NCBI GenBank assembly: GCA_026225115.1
Contig: JAMFSE010000044.1
Span: forward strand, 18,174 to 82,173
From: Rhodovastum atsumiense
Lineage (GTDB): Bacteria; Pseudomonadota; Alphaproteobacteria; Acetobacterales; Acetobacteraceae
Length of the DNA stretch: 64,000 nucleotides
Reading direction: 5' to 3'
Shown: one piece after another, positions 1 through 9,319 of the stretch
Layout: each line of letters starts with the position of its first letter
Numbering within the stretch: the first letter of the stretch is position 1
Made by a program: the position numbers and the translations under genes
The notes under the pieces: model-generated
What the model was told of the DNA's origin: nothing
Seen by the model: the letters and a program-made list of their open reading frames with translations, nothing else
Databases searched by the model: none

Positions 1-2355
1 GGCATCAGCCTGAACATAGACCGGAAACACCTGGCCATATTTGGTGAAAAGATTGACATAGGAAGAACCAAGATAGGTTTGCAGCGTGTCGTAGACATCG
101 GAGACGGAAACGCCGAGGCTGCGCGCCTTGGTCGTGTCGATACTGGCGAGCATCTGCGGCGCCTGGGCGCGATAGGTCGAGAAGAGATTCTTGAGTTCGC
201 TCTGCGCATTGCCGTCCCGGTCTACGAGGTCGGAGACCTGCTGCAATTTGGTATAATCGAAACTGCCATCCTGCAATTCGACCACCCCCTGGAAGCCGCC
301 CGAGGAACCCAGGCCCGGAATCGGCGGCGGCACGACCACCAGGATTTTGGCGCCGGTGTCGGCTGCGGCGATTTTGTTGAATTTTTCATAGAGCGGCAGG
401 AGGCTTTCCTTGCTGCCCCGCACGCCCCAGGGCTTTAAGATCACGTAGATCACGCCGGCATTGGCGAGACTGGCGCTATTGTCCAGCAGCGAGACGCCGC
501 TGATCGTAATCTGGTTGGCAACGCCGGGAACTTTTGCAATTTTCTCGCGCAGGTCGGCGAGCACCTGGTTGGTCCGGCCGATGGTTGCGGAATCCGGCAG
601 CTGCACGCTCATCATCAGATAGCCCTGGTCCTCGATCGGCACGAAGCCGGTGGGAATTCGGGTCAGGCCGTAAATGGCCAGGGAAATCAGCAGCAAGCCG
701 CAAAAGACCATCAGCGCCGCGCGTTTCACCATGCGGCCGATCAATCGGACATAGGCCGCTTCCAAGGGATAATACAGACGGTCGAAGCCCCGGAAGACGA
801 TGTTTTTCTTCTTGTTTGGGTCAGGCAATTTAAGGAATATCGAGCACTGCGTCGGGCTCAGGGTAAGCGCGCTCACGGCGCTGATTAGCGCCGTCGAGGC
901 GATGACCAGCGCGAATTGCGAATACATCTGGCCGGTAATGCCCGGCATGAAGCCGGCCGGAATAAAGACCGACATCAGGACCAATGTGATGCCGATGATC
1001 GGGCTGGTAAGTTCGCGCATTGCGGCGATGGCGCCTTTTTTCGAATCGAGGCCACCGACCTCCATCTTATGGGTGACACCTTCGACCACCACGATCGCGT
1101 CATCGACGACGATGCCGATGGCCAGCACCAGGCCGAACATGGTGAGCAGGTTGATCGAAAAGCCCAGCGCCGCCATGGCGGCAAAGGCGCCGATGATGGT
1201 GACGGGAATGGTGGTGGCCGGGACCAGCGTGGCGCGGAAACTCTGCAGAAATAGCAGGATGACGATGAGCACCAGAATGCCGGCTTCGAACAGGGTTTTG
1301 TAAACCTCGTCGATCGAGGCGGAGACGAAGACCGTGTTGTCAAACGGGATTGCATAGGCGATGCCAGGCGGAAAGGATTTCGACATTTGGGCGACGGTTT
1401 TGCGCACCTCAGCCGCCACGGTGAGCGCATTGGCGCCCGGCAACTGATAAATGCCGATGGAGGCCGATGGCGAGCCGTTCAAATTCGCCAGCATGCTATA
1501 GTTGGCCGAGCCAAGCTCGACCCTTCCGACATCGCGGATGCGGACCACGCGGCCGGCCGGCACGCCGCCATCCGAGCTGGAGGCGGTAGCGGATTTGATG
1601 ATGATATCGCTGAACTGGCTGGTATCGGTCAACAGTCCGGGGACATTGACCGTCAACTGGAAGGGTTGCGAACCCGATACCGGCGGCGCGCCGATCTGGC
1701 CGGCGGGAACCGCGACGTTCTGATCACGGAGCGTATTCAAAACGTCGGAAGTATTAAGGCCAAACGCCTGCATTTTTGCAGGATCGAGCCAGATGCGCAT
1801 GGCGTATTCGCCGGTGCCAAAGACCAGCACATTGCCGACCCCGGGCAGCCGCGCCAGCGTATTTTCCATGTTGATGATGGCGTAGTTGTTGAGAAATAAT
1901 CCGTTATAGCGATGGTCGGGCGAGGTCAGCGTGACGAATTGCAATACCGAGGTGGATTTTTGCTGCACCACCACGCCTTGCGCCTGCACTGCCGACGGCA
2001 ATTTCGCGAGTGCCGCCGAGACGCGGTTCTGCACCAGGACCTGCGCGAAATTGAGGTCAGTGCCGACCGCGAAGGTGACGATCAGCGTATAAGCGCCGGA
2101 GCCAGTACTGGTGGACTGCATATACAGCATGCCCTCAACACCATTGACCTGCTGTTCGATCGGCAAGGCGACAGTATTGACAAGGGTTTTTGCGTCGGCG
2201 CCAGGATAGCTTGTGGTGACCTGGATCGTTGGCGGGACAATTTGCGGATATTCCGAAATCGGCAGTGTGCCGATGGCGACCAAGCCCATCAGCACGAAGA
2301 TGACCGAAATCACATAGGCAAGAACCGGCCGCTCGATGAAGAATTTAGAGATCAT
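1..2355 (-). CDS. RND efflux pump inner-membrane permease (HAE1/AcrB type), partial
   Basis: This is the proton-driven inner-membrane component of a tripartite drug/hydrophobe efflux pump. The reading frame opens at an ATG at 2355 with MISKFFIERPVLAYVIS, the usual first transmembrane helix of HAE1 pumps. About 785 of the usual ~1050 residues are present; the 3' end lies beyond the left edge. A periplasmic porter domain follows helix 1, and the helix with adjacent aspartates (IGIVVDDAIVVVEG, near 1080-1140) carries the proton-relay pair expected in this family. It starts 7 bases after the adaptor stop, so the three genes read as one operon. Substrate is unknown; the neighbouring catabolic genes suggest hydrophobic compounds (inference). 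Confidence 0.93.
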   Translation of the reverse strand, partial: MISKFFIERPVLAYVISVIFVLMGLVAIGTLPISEYPQIVPPTIQVTTSYPGADAKTLVNTVALPIEQQVNGVEGMLYMQSTSTGSGAYTLIVTFAVGTDLNFAQVLVQNRVSAALAKLPSAVQAQGVVVQQKSTSVLQFVTLTSPDHRYNGLFLNNYAIINMENTLARLPGVGNVLVFGTGEYAMRIWLDPAKMQAFGLNTSDVLNTLRDQNVAVPAGQIGAPPVSGSQPFQLTVNVPGLLTDTSQFSDIIIKSATASSSDGGVPAGRVVRIRDVGRVELGSANYSMLANLNGSPSASIGIYQLPGANALTVAAEVRKTVAQMSKSFPPGIAYAIPFDNTVFVSASIDEVYKTLFEAGILVLIVILLFLQSFRATLVPATTIPVTIIGAFAAMAALGFSINLLTMFGLVLAIGIVVDDAIVVVEGVTHKMEVGGLDSKKGAIAAMRELTSPIIGITLVLMSVFIPAGFMPGITGQMYSQFALVIASTALISAVSALTLSPTQCSIFLKLPDPNKKKNIVFRGFDRLYYPLEAAYVRLIGRMVKRAALMVFCGLLLISLAIYGLTRIPTGFVPIEDQGYLMMSVQLPDSATIGRTNQVLADLREKIAKVPGVANQITISGVSLLDNSASLANAGVIYVILKPWGVRGSKESLLPLYEKFNKIAAADTGAKILVVVPPPIPGLGSSGGFQGVVELQDGSFDYTKLQQVSDLVDRDGNAQSELKNLFSTYRAQAPQMLASIDTTKARSLGVSVSDVYDTLQTYLGSSYVNLFTKYGQVFPVYVQADA

Positions 2356-2362
2356 CGCTTAT

Positions 2363-3523
2363 TTAACCGGGGGTTTTTGGAGCTGTGATGTCTTGTTCCG
2401 TCGGCGCCACCGTCACCCCGGGTGCAGCACTTTGCAGGCCGTCGATGATCACCTGGTCGGTGGGCTGCAAACCGCTGGTGATGGCGATCATGCCGGCATT
2501 ATCAACACCGGTTTGAATCCGGGCCTGCGAGACGACGTTTTTGGCGTCGACCACATAGACATAGGAACCGGCCTGATCGCTCTGCACGGCTGAATCCGGC
2601 AAGGCGAGCTCAGTCACCGGCGGCCCGAGCGGAATTTGCGCGTGCACGAATAATCCCGGGAGCAATGTGTCATCCGGATTATCGAGCACAGCGCGGACTT
2701 CGATGGTGCCGGTGGTGGAATCCAGACCGTTCGCGACATAATCGATTTTGCCGGGATGCGGGTAATTCGTCTCCGATTGCAGGCCGACCGCGATCGCAGC
2801 ACCTTTGACATCGTTGGGGTTGCGGCCATGGGCCTTCAGTGCGGCGCGGACCTGTAGAAGGGCCAGTTCATTGACGTTGAAATAGACATAAATGGGATTG
2901 AGCTGGTCAATGGAGGCTAATTGGGTCGCGACGCCGTTGCCGACCAGATTGCCTGGATCGACAAGGTGGCGGCTGACCCGGCCGTCGAAAGGTGCGAGCA
3001 CGGTGGTATAGCCGTAATTGATCTGGGCTATTTTTTCATTGGCGATGGCTTGCAGTACTTCCGCCTGCGCCTCGTCGCGCTGCGAAAGCCATTGCTCCAC
3101 CGAAGCCGTTGAGGTTGCATTTTGCTTGATCATGTCGAGCTGCCGGTCATATTGCGACTGCGCATAGATCACCTGCGCCTGCGCCTGCGCGACCGCGGCT
3201 TGCGCCTGCTGAAGTTTCGCTTCGTAGGGCTCCGGTTCAATCACGAATAGATTGGTATTTTTTTTGACAACGGTGCCGTCGATATAATTGACCTGGTCCA
3301 GATAGCCGGAGACCCGGGCCACCAGGCTGACGGAATTCACCGCCACCGTGTTGCCGGTAACCTGCAGATAGGTCGTCATCGGCATGGACACCGGTTTGCT
3401 GGTGACCACCGGCGGCGGCGGCGGCGCTTTATAGGTATTGCCTTTGCCACAGCCGGTAAGTGCTGCCAGCCCCAGAAGACTGAGCAGCGCTAGGCGATGT
3501 TTATTTCGCATTCTTATCACCAT
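2363..3523 (-). CDS. RND efflux periplasmic adaptor (membrane fusion protein, HlyD/AcrA family)
   Basis: This is the periplasmic adaptor that couples the pump to the outer-membrane channel. The N-terminus is a short hydrophobic segment ending in LAALTGC, a lipobox, so a lipoprotein anchored in the inner membrane is expected. Then come a lipoyl-like barrel (VARVSGYLDQVNYIDGTVV), an Ala/Gln-rich coiled-coil hairpin (KLQQAQAAVAQAQAQV) and a second half lipoyl (VLAPFDGRVSRHLVDPGNLV). I chose the ATG at 3523, which overlaps the preceding stop; the ATG at 3511 is an alternative. It lies between the outer-membrane factor and the pump. Confidence 0.92.
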   Translation of the reverse strand: MVIRMRNKHRLALLSLLGLAALTGCGKGNTYKAPPPPPVVTSKPVSMPMTTYLQVTGNTVAVNSVSLVARVSGYLDQVNYIDGTVVKKNTNLFVIEPEPYEAKLQQAQAAVAQAQAQVIYAQSQYDRQLDMIKQNATSTASVEQWLSQRDEAQAEVLQAIANEKIAQINYGYTTVLAPFDGRVSRHLVDPGNLVGNGVATQLASIDQLNPIYVYFNVNELALLQVRAALKAHGRNPNDVKGAAIAVGLQSETNYPHPGKIDYVANGLDSTTGTIEVRAVLDNPDDTLLPGLFVHAQIPLGPPVTELALPDSAVQSDQAGSYVYVVDAKNVVSQARIQTGVDNAGMIAITSGLQPTDQVIIDGLQSAAPGVTVAPTEQDITAPKTPG

Positions 3524-5097
3524 GTTGGCACATAGGTCTGTTTCACCTGAGCGGAATGATTGGTTGGGGCGGCATGGGCGGCGGCCGCCAGCAGGCCGCC
3601 CCAATTGGTGCGGGCGCGCATATCCGCTTCGATATTTGCCGGCACGACATCGTTGTTTTGGGCGATCTGCCAGCCGCCGCCCAAGGCGCTGTAAAGCGCC
3701 ACCAGGCTCAGCGGCACATTGCCTTGCGCTTCAGCGAGCGAATTCTGAACCTGCAACTGCGCCTGCTCGGCGCTCAAAACCGTGGTGTAATCGCTCTGGC
3801 CATCAACGTAGCGGATCATCGCAAGTTTGGTGGATTGCACGGCGGATGTGTTGGCGCCCGTCAAGGCAGTGACGGTGTTCTGCGCTTGCAACAAATTATT
3901 GATGGCGTCTTGCACTTCCTGCTGGGCCTGCAGGACCGTGTTCTGATAGGTGATGATCGATTGCTCGAACACCGCATCCTGGGCGCGCACCTGGTTGGTC
4001 AGCTGGCCGTAATTGAAAATCGGGATTTGCAGCGAAGGGCCGAGCGTGACGGCGCGGCTGGACCATTGGAACAAATTGCCGAGGGATGCACCGGGGGCAT
4101 TGCTTGACTCATAGCCAAAGGAGCCGCTGAGCGACAGGGCCGGATATAATTGCGCTTTTGCAACGCCGAGCTCGGCCGATTGCGCGGCAGCCGCCAGCTC
4201 TGCCTGCAGCACGTCCGGCCGCTGGCGCAGCAGATCTTTCGGTATGCCGACCGCCACGGTCGCCGGCGCCTGCGGAATGCCGGCGCCGCCGGCGATCAGT
4301 GGTGCAACTGTGTCGGGCGTGGTGCCCAGCAGCACAGCCAGCGCGTCCTGTTGCGCGTCCAGCTGGGCCTGCAAAGGCGGCAGGCTGGCCTGGGTAATCC
4401 CGAGCTGCGTTTGTGCCTGGCTTACATCCAGCTGACTGGTCTGCCCGGCATTATATTGCACGGTGGCGATGCGCAGGCTCTCGCTCTGCGCCTTGATGTT
4501 CGCATTCGCGACCGCAATCTGCGCCTGCAGCGTTCGGATGCTGATATAGTTTTGCGCGATGCTGGAGGTCAGGCTGACAAGTGCTGCGTCATAGGCCTGG
4601 ATCGAGCCCAGAAAATTGTCGTCATTCGCCTGCACGGCGCGGCGGTACTTGCCCCAGAAATCAATTTCCCAGCTGGCGGTCAAACCCAGCTGGGCGACAT
4701 TCAGGTAGGTCTCGCTGCCACCGATATTGGATGGCGAGGCGCGACTTTGGCGCTCATATTCATAGCCGCCGGTGATTGCCTGCTGCTGCGGGTAGAGTTC
4801 ACCCACGGCGGCCGCCAACTGCGCCCGGGCCTGCAGTACCCGCAATCCGGCAACCTGTAACGAAAGATTATTCTGGTAACCGAGCTGGATGAGCCGATCG
4901 AGAATCGGATCGTTGAAATTCTGCCACCATAGGGCATTTGCCGCCGCGTTGGCCTGTACCCCGGCACCGGCCGAATATTGCGGCTGGGTCTTGGTCGAAG
5001 GGGTGGTAAAATTGGGCCCGACCATGCAGCCGGCCAGGGCCAAAACCGGTAGCATGGCGCTGGCGCGGATCCAGATGGTTGCAGCGAAATCAGCCAC
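3517..5097 (-). CDS. RND efflux outer-membrane factor lipoprotein (NodT/OprM family)
   Basis: This is the TolC-like trimeric outer-membrane channel lipoprotein, 526 residues, within the usual size for the NodT/OprM family. The signal peptide ends in LALAGC (Cys24), followed by MVGPNFTTP, the typical mature start (V/Y-GPxY-x-xP). Two repeats of long Ala/Gln-rich helices match the duplicated outer-membrane efflux domain. It is the first gene of the operon and overlaps the adaptor start by 7 bases. The promoter should lie in 5098-5426, shared with a divergent BVMO gene. Confidence 0.93.
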   Translation of the reverse strand: MADFAATIWIRASAMLPVLALAGCMVGPNFTTPSTKTQPQYSAGAGVQANAAANALWWQNFNDPILDRLIQLGYQNNLSLQVAGLRVLQARAQLAAAVGELYPQQQAITGGYEYERQSRASPSNIGGSETYLNVAQLGLTASWEIDFWGKYRRAVQANDDNFLGSIQAYDAALVSLTSSIAQNYISIRTLQAQIAVANANIKAQSESLRIATVQYNAGQTSQLDVSQAQTQLGITQASLPPLQAQLDAQQDALAVLLGTTPDTVAPLIAGGAGIPQAPATVAVGIPKDLLRQRPDVLQAELAAAAQSAELGVAKAQLYPALSLSGSFGYESSNAPGASLGNLFQWSSRAVTLGPSLQIPIFNYGQLTNQVRAQDAVFEQSIITYQNTVLQAQQEVQDAINNLLQAQNTVTALTGANTSAVQSTKLAMIRYVDGQSDYTTVLSAEQAQLQVQNSLAEAQGNVPLSLVALYSALGGGWQIAQNNDVVPANIEADMRARTNWGGLLAAAAHAAPTNHSAQVKQTYVPTW

Positions 5098-5426
5098 CGA
5101 GATTGCCGCTATTGCCGGGAAATATAAAGGGTAGCAAGGCCTGCGCCGATGCGCGGCATAGCTGCCGGCAAGCAGCCAAACGCCGCGGTCGCAAATCGCG
5201 CGTTGCCCGCCGCATCACACGCTGCTCCATGCCCCTCCCCGACTAAACTTCCCGTAATCTCTCATACAGAGGTTTTTTTGGCATAACAACATGTCGGCCG
5301 GGCTAACTACATGAAACCGTTCCGAAAATTCCGCTTCTCGCGTTACACTGGCGTTAAACGAGCCGGCCCGGCAGCGGCGACCGAATATGGACACTGCGTC
5401 CAGATTCGCGATATGGAAAGGCAATA
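5098..5426. other. Divergent intergenic region between efflux operon and BVMO gene
   Basis: This 329-base gap holds the promoters for the leftward efflux operon and the rightward BVMO. A T-run follows a 4-bp CTCT/AGAG hairpin near 5255-5280. A weak CTCG/CGAG inverted repeat brackets 5338-5364. A good ribosome site (AGG, 6 bases upstream) precedes the ATG at 5427. I find no convincing gene in it; the short minus-strand reading frame at 5215-5424 has no recognisable domain. Confidence 0.4.
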
Positions 5427-7412
5427 ATGTCCGGGAATCAAATCAAAATGCATTTTGAGGGCGCGAACCAAGCCAAGATCAAAATCACCGAGGATGACAC
5501 ATTCCTGGCGGCCGTGGCGGCGGAGCTGGGCCTGCTGCCGATGTTACTCTCGGTCGTGCATATGACCGGTGATCTTGGCATCATCCGCGGTCTTCCGACC
5601 AAACCGTCCGGCATGGGCGGCGATTTTTCGGGCCAGATCCCGGGCGATATTGCAGCGGAGCTGCGGGCTCGGGCATTAGCGGCGATGCGGCAATGGCGTG
5701 ACGCCGGGTGCCCGCCTCCTTTTCAGCCCAGCGAAGCCGAGCTCAGCGAAATGATCAATTTTCTCGTGGGGGCTCCGGTGCCGGCAAAATATTTCCAGCC
5801 GATCCTGGAAGACATGGGCTATTGGGGGGACGCGCGCGCCATCGGCTGGGACTATGCGAAGGCGAAAGACGCCGCTCCGCTCGATGTTCTGATCATCGGC
5901 GCCGGCATGTCGGGCATCGCCATGGCCTACAGGTTGAAGGCGGCCAAGATTCCGTTCCGGATCATCGAAAAGAATGACGGGGTGGGCGGGACCTGGCATG
6001 AAAACCGCTATCCCGGCTGCCGCGTGGATATCGGCAGCCACGCCTATTCGTTCAATTCGACGCAGGATTATCCCTGGCCGAACCTGTATTCGATGCAGCC
6101 CGAGCTGAAGGCGTATTTCGAACATTGCGTCGACCGCTTCGGCCTGCGCGGAAATGTCGAGCTCAACACCAAGGTGATCGCGGCGCGCTACGACGAAGCC
6201 GCGCGGCTGTGGCAGGTCACGCTGAGCCGTGCCGATGGCGGCATCGAGCAAGCGAGTGCCGCGATCCTGATCTCGGCGGTCGGATTGCTGAATATTCCTG
6301 CCGAACCCGGCATCGAGGGGATGGAAAAATTTGCGGGCAAGCTTTTCCACACGGCGCGCTGGCCGGAAGGGCTGGACACCACGGGCAAGCGCATTGCCGT
6401 CATCGGCAATGGCGCGACGGCGATCCAGGCCATCCCGGAGCTTGCGCGTTCCGCCGGGCATCTGAGCGTTTTCCAGCGGACCGCCAACTGGTGCGCCATT
6501 AATCCCAATTATGAGCGTGAAATCACCGCTATCGAGCAATGGGCGTTTACCCATTTGCCCTATTTCTCCGGCTGGCTGCGCGCCAAGGTGTTTCACTGGC
6601 ACAGCGACCTCACCAACGCGCATATCAAGACCGATCCTGCCTGGCCGCAGGACGGGCTCTCCGTCAGTGCCACCAATAAAGCGATCCGCGACGGCATTTC
6701 GGCGCAGGTCCGGCAGCGGCTGGCCACGCGGCCGGATATTTACGCGCGCGTGATCCCCGATCATCCGCCGTTTTCCAAGCGCCCCTGCATCGGCAGCGGC
6801 GCGTTTTTCGATGCGCTCGTTCAACCGAATGTGGAACTGATCACCAATGGCATCACGCGTTTTGATGAAACCGGCATCGTCGATGGCGACGGCCGGCATC
6901 ATGAAATCGACATCGCCGTGCTGGCCACCGGTTTTCAGGTACAGAATTTCATCGGCACGTTGAACATAACCGGCAAGGGCGGTATCGCGCTCAAGGATTA
7001 TTGGGGCGAGGACGCGGCGGCCTATCTTGGCGTCACCGTGCCGCATTTTCCGAATTTCTTTATCATGTACGGGCCGGGCACCAATTTCGGCTTCAACGGC
7101 AACCTGATCTGGCTGGCGGAAATCCAGGCCCGCTACATCGTTCTGTGCCTTAAAATGATGACGGAGGCCGGCTGCGGTTCGCTTGAAGTTCTGGAAGACA
7201 GATACCGCGAATATGACGATCGGATGCAGGCGGAAATGGCGAGTTTCGTTACCGCGACCACCCATGCCGGAAACTATTTTAAAAATTCAAGCGGCAAGGT
7301 GACCGCGAACATGCCCTGGTATCTGGTGGATTACTGGGCCTGGCTGCAGCAACCCGATCCCACGGATTTTCTGGAAACGGCACGGGCGCCGGCAGATGCG
7401 GTGCCTGCTTAA
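5427..7412 (+). CDS. Flavin-dependent Baeyer-Villiger monooxygenase, 4-hydroxyacetophenone-monooxygenase-like
   Basis: This FAD/NADPH enzyme is expected to insert oxygen next to a ketone, giving an ester or lactone. Residues 1-150 form the N-terminal helical extension seen in HAPMO-like BVMOs. The FAD Rossmann motif GAGMSG starts near residue 158 and is followed by GGTWHENRYPGCRVD. The BVMO fingerprint F-x-G-x3-H-x3-W-P is present as FAGKLFHTARWP at about 302-313, and the NADPH motif GNGATA follows. The length (661 aa) fits the family. It is followed by a damaged oxidoreductase gene and a TetR gene on the same strand, which probably form its regulatory unit. Two paralogues lie at 43204 and 50344. 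The substrate is unknown. Confidence 0.9.
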   Translation: MSGNQIKMHFEGANQAKIKITEDDTFLAAVAAELGLLPMLLSVVHMTGDLGIIRGLPTKPSGMGGDFSGQIPGDIAAELRARALAAMRQWRDAGCPPPFQPSEAELSEMINFLVGAPVPAKYFQPILEDMGYWGDARAIGWDYAKAKDAAPLDVLIIGAGMSGIAMAYRLKAAKIPFRIIEKNDGVGGTWHENRYPGCRVDIGSHAYSFNSTQDYPWPNLYSMQPELKAYFEHCVDRFGLRGNVELNTKVIAARYDEAARLWQVTLSRADGGIEQASAAILISAVGLLNIPAEPGIEGMEKFAGKLFHTARWPEGLDTTGKRIAVIGNGATAIQAIPELARSAGHLSVFQRTANWCAINPNYEREITAIEQWAFTHLPYFSGWLRAKVFHWHSDLTNAHIKTDPAWPQDGLSVSATNKAIRDGISAQVRQRLATRPDIYARVIPDHPPFSKRPCIGSGAFFDALVQPNVELITNGITRFDETGIVDGDGRHHEIDIAVLATGFQVQNFIGTLNITGKGGIALKDYWGEDAAAYLGVTVPHFPNFFIMYGPGTNFGFNGNLIWLAEIQARYIVLCLKMMTEAGCGSLEVLEDRYREYDDRMQAEMASFVTATTHAGNYFKNSSGKVTANMPWYLVDYWAWLQQPDPTDFLETARAPADAVPA

Positions 7413-7436
7413 AGACCGCAATTTGAGGAGAGAACC

Positions 7437-7729
7437 ATGAATGTGATCTCACGCCGGTCCGCCATCAAAGCATCGCTGAATTTTGCCGCCGACACCACCG
7501 ACGGCGGCATCTGGAGCAATGACGATCGCAGCCTGATTACCCAGGATTTGCGCAGCTACGACGTGGAATTGCAGGATGCCCGCCAACTGCCGCGATCCTG
7601 TTCAAGAATTGCGACAGCGACGATGGCGCGCCTTTGGGGTGCCTGCACGGCGCGTTCAAGCTGCCGGACTGCCCCGGCACCGGCACGCCGCGCGCCAGCG
7701 TGGAGCTGCGGCTATTCGCGTTTTTTTGA
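7437..7729 (+). pseudogene. Remnant of a CmcJ/NvfI-family oxidoreductase (internal deletion plus frame change)
   Basis: The gene starts with a strong ribosome site (GAGGAGAG) and an ATG at 7437. The first ~52 residues (SLNFAADTTDGG...YDVELQDARQLP) resemble the N-terminus of CmcJ/NvfI-type non-haem iron oxidoreductases. Near 7590 the frame must move back one base, and the new frame reads AILFKNCDSDDGAPLGCLHG...PRASVELRLFAFF and stops at 7729; this resembles the C-terminus of the same family. Intact members are roughly 260-280 residues, so about 170 central residues, including the metal ligands, appear to be missing. The family match is from memory of conserved ends and needs a search. It is probably non-functional. 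Confidence 0.6.
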
Positions 7730-7744
7730 GTGCGGGGCTCCTCC

Positions 7745-8356
7745 ATGCCGCGGGATGATCTGACGATTGCGCCGGTGCGATCGCCGCGCAGCGAAAAAAC
7801 CAGGGCGCGCATTTGCCAGGCGGCAAGAGAGGTTTTTCTGACGCAGGGTTTCGATGCGGCAACCATCGAGGAGATCGCCTTGTCCGGCGGCATCCCGCGC
7901 TCCACGCTGTATACGCATTTCCGCGATAAAAACGAGATTCTGCAGGCTATTTCTGATGAATATCTGGCCGGCCTGCGGCGTCTGATTGAACAATTGCCGG
8001 CGCCGCATCCCACGCGGGGACAGATTGACCATTGGATCGCGGAACTGGCTGAGTTTGGCGTGCGGCAGCAGGCGCCGACCATCCTGCTGATTCATTTCAG
8101 CATGGCGGTAAACGCGCCACCCGCCGCAAAAGCATTTGGCGCCGAGGTGATGCGGATATATGCCGGCCGCCTGCCGGCCTTCGCCAACGCGATACAGCCC
8201 GGCCAGGAGATCGAACTTGTGCGATGCCGTGCGGTATTGCTCGAGCTGGGCTGGGCGCTGTGCTACCATGTGGAAAACGGCGGAGACAGAATTTCTCAAC
8301 TGATGCTTCAGGTCGCTGCTGATCTGTTCGAGCGATTTCTCGACGGATGGTTTTGA
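7745..8356 (+). CDS. TetR-family transcriptional regulator
   Basis: This is a DNA-binding repressor of about 204 residues. The N-terminal helix-turn-helix is clear: TRARICQAAREVFLTQGFDAATIEEIALSGGIPRSTLYTHFRDKNEIL has the TetR spacing, with the recognition helix at IPRSTLYTHF. The C-terminal ligand domain is not recognisable. A GTG at 7730, directly after the stop of the preceding remnant, is an alternative start. It probably controls the upstream BVMO unit, and its inducer may be the BVMO substrate (inference). Confidence 0.85.
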   Translation: MPRDDLTIAPVRSPRSEKTRARICQAAREVFLTQGFDAATIEEIALSGGIPRSTLYTHFRDKNEILQAISDEYLAGLRRLIEQLPAPHPTRGQIDHWIAELAEFGVRQQAPTILLIHFSMAVNAPPAAKAFGAEVMRIYAGRLPAFANAIQPGQEIELVRCRAVLLELGWALCYHVENGGDRISQLMLQVAADLFERFLDGWF

Positions 8357-8382
8357 GCCTCCGCGGAACCCGTGGTCGCTTC

Positions 8383-8808
8383 TCAGGCGTTTTTGAACGG
8401 AAAACGCAGGGTTAGGAAATTTCTGTCAGCGCGCCTCGCATAGGAAATATCCTTGCAGAAATGCCGCAATAATTTGATTCCGTGGCCGCCCGGCGTGGCT
8501 TGATCCGGACCGGCGTTCTCAGGCGCGGCAACCGGATCAAACCGCGGCCCTTGGTCTTCCACCCGCAAAACCGCCGCATTCGCCTCAACCTGCAATTGAA
8601 CAATGATTTCGCCGGCCTCTCCGGCGGGGTAACCATGCATCGCCACGTTCATCACCGCTTCCTCAAGCGCCACATGCATTGCCTGGAGCATATTCGGGTT
8701 CAGGGAAAGACGGTTTGCGGCGGCGTCCAGCCATGGATAAAGACGCGCAAGTTCGTCCACTGCGCTCGTGATCCGCAATTCCTCCGGCGCCTGATCCGGT
8801 CTTGCCAT
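8383..8808 (-). CDS. RsbW/SpoIIAB-like anti-sigma factor, GHKL serine kinase
   Basis: This is a 141-residue HATPase_c_2 domain protein. The N box is EEAVMNVAMHGYP, the G1 box is VEDQGPRFDP and the G2 region is GGHGIKLLR, all in the order expected for RsbW-like kinases. Such proteins bind a sigma factor or partner and phosphorylate a STAS antagonist. It lies 6 bases downstream of a STAS gene in the same operon and opposite an FHA-SpoIIE phosphatase, the normal trio of a partner-switching module. Its target is not encoded in the window. Confidence 0.88.
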   Translation of the reverse strand: MARPDQAPEELRITSAVDELARLYPWLDAAANRLSLNPNMLQAMHVALEEAVMNVAMHGYPAGEAGEIIVQLQVEANAAVLRVEDQGPRFDPVAAPENAGPDQATPGGHGIKLLRHFCKDISYARRADRNFLTLRFPFKNA

Positions 8809-8814
8809 CCCGGC

Positions 8815-9159
8815 TTAGCCGGCGGGGGTAACCGCGGCGATTGCCGCTGCTTCATCCCGGAAAATCGGGAATAATTCGTCGATGCCGCTCACGGTGATCA
8901 CCTCTTCCACCGCCGGCTGCGGCGACAACAAGACCAGCGTTCCACCTTTTCGCATCACGGATTTGCCGCCGAGTACAATGCTTCGCAGGCCAAGCGAGGC
9001 AATGAAACTGACGCCTGAGAGATCAACAATTACGGCCTGGCGGCTACCGCCCATGACGCTCATCGGCATATCGATTTCGGCGGATCCGGCAACATCGATC
9101 CGGCCGCTCAGCAAAACTTTTGTAATGCCGTTCGGAAGATCTTCAATAATAATGGGCAT
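8815..9159 (-). CDS. STAS-domain anti-sigma factor antagonist (RsbV/SpoIIAA-like)
   Basis: This is a 114-residue single STAS domain. The core DLSGVSFIASLGLRSIVLGG matches the phosphorylation loop of anti-sigma antagonists, with Ser in the FIAS position as likely phospho-acceptor. I start it at the ATG at 9159 (MPIIIEDLPNG), because the longer frame upstream adds 33 residues unlike the family. It is expected to bind the neighbouring RsbW-like kinase and to be reset by the phosphatase at 9320. The two genes form one operon. Confidence 0.88.
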   Translation of the reverse strand: MPIIIEDLPNGITKVLLSGRIDVAGSAEIDMPMSVMGGSRQAVIVDLSGVSFIASLGLRSIVLGGKSVMRKGGTLVLLSPQPAVEEVITVSGIDELFPIFRDEAAAIAAVTPAG

Positions 9160-9319
9160 CCCGCGCTCCGCTGTTTGGCCTGTTTTCGAGCCGATGAATG
9201 CGCAATGTTGCCAGAGCGTCCCTAATGGTACAAGCCAGCCGCGTCCAGCCACGAACAATTATCCTATGACATTCCGATGCCGGTGTCGTAATTTGCTCGA
9301 AAGCCGTAGATAAAGAGAA

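Noticed and set aside
5215..5424. Small minus-strand frame in the efflux/BVMO gap
   Set aside because: 69 codons, no recognisable domain and no ribosome site; it covers the likely promoters of both flanking units.
5676..7265. Long minus-strand reading frame (529 codons) opposite the first BVMO
   Set aside because: It is a mirror frame of a high-G+C gene; its residues show no domain, while the plus strand has full BVMO motifs.
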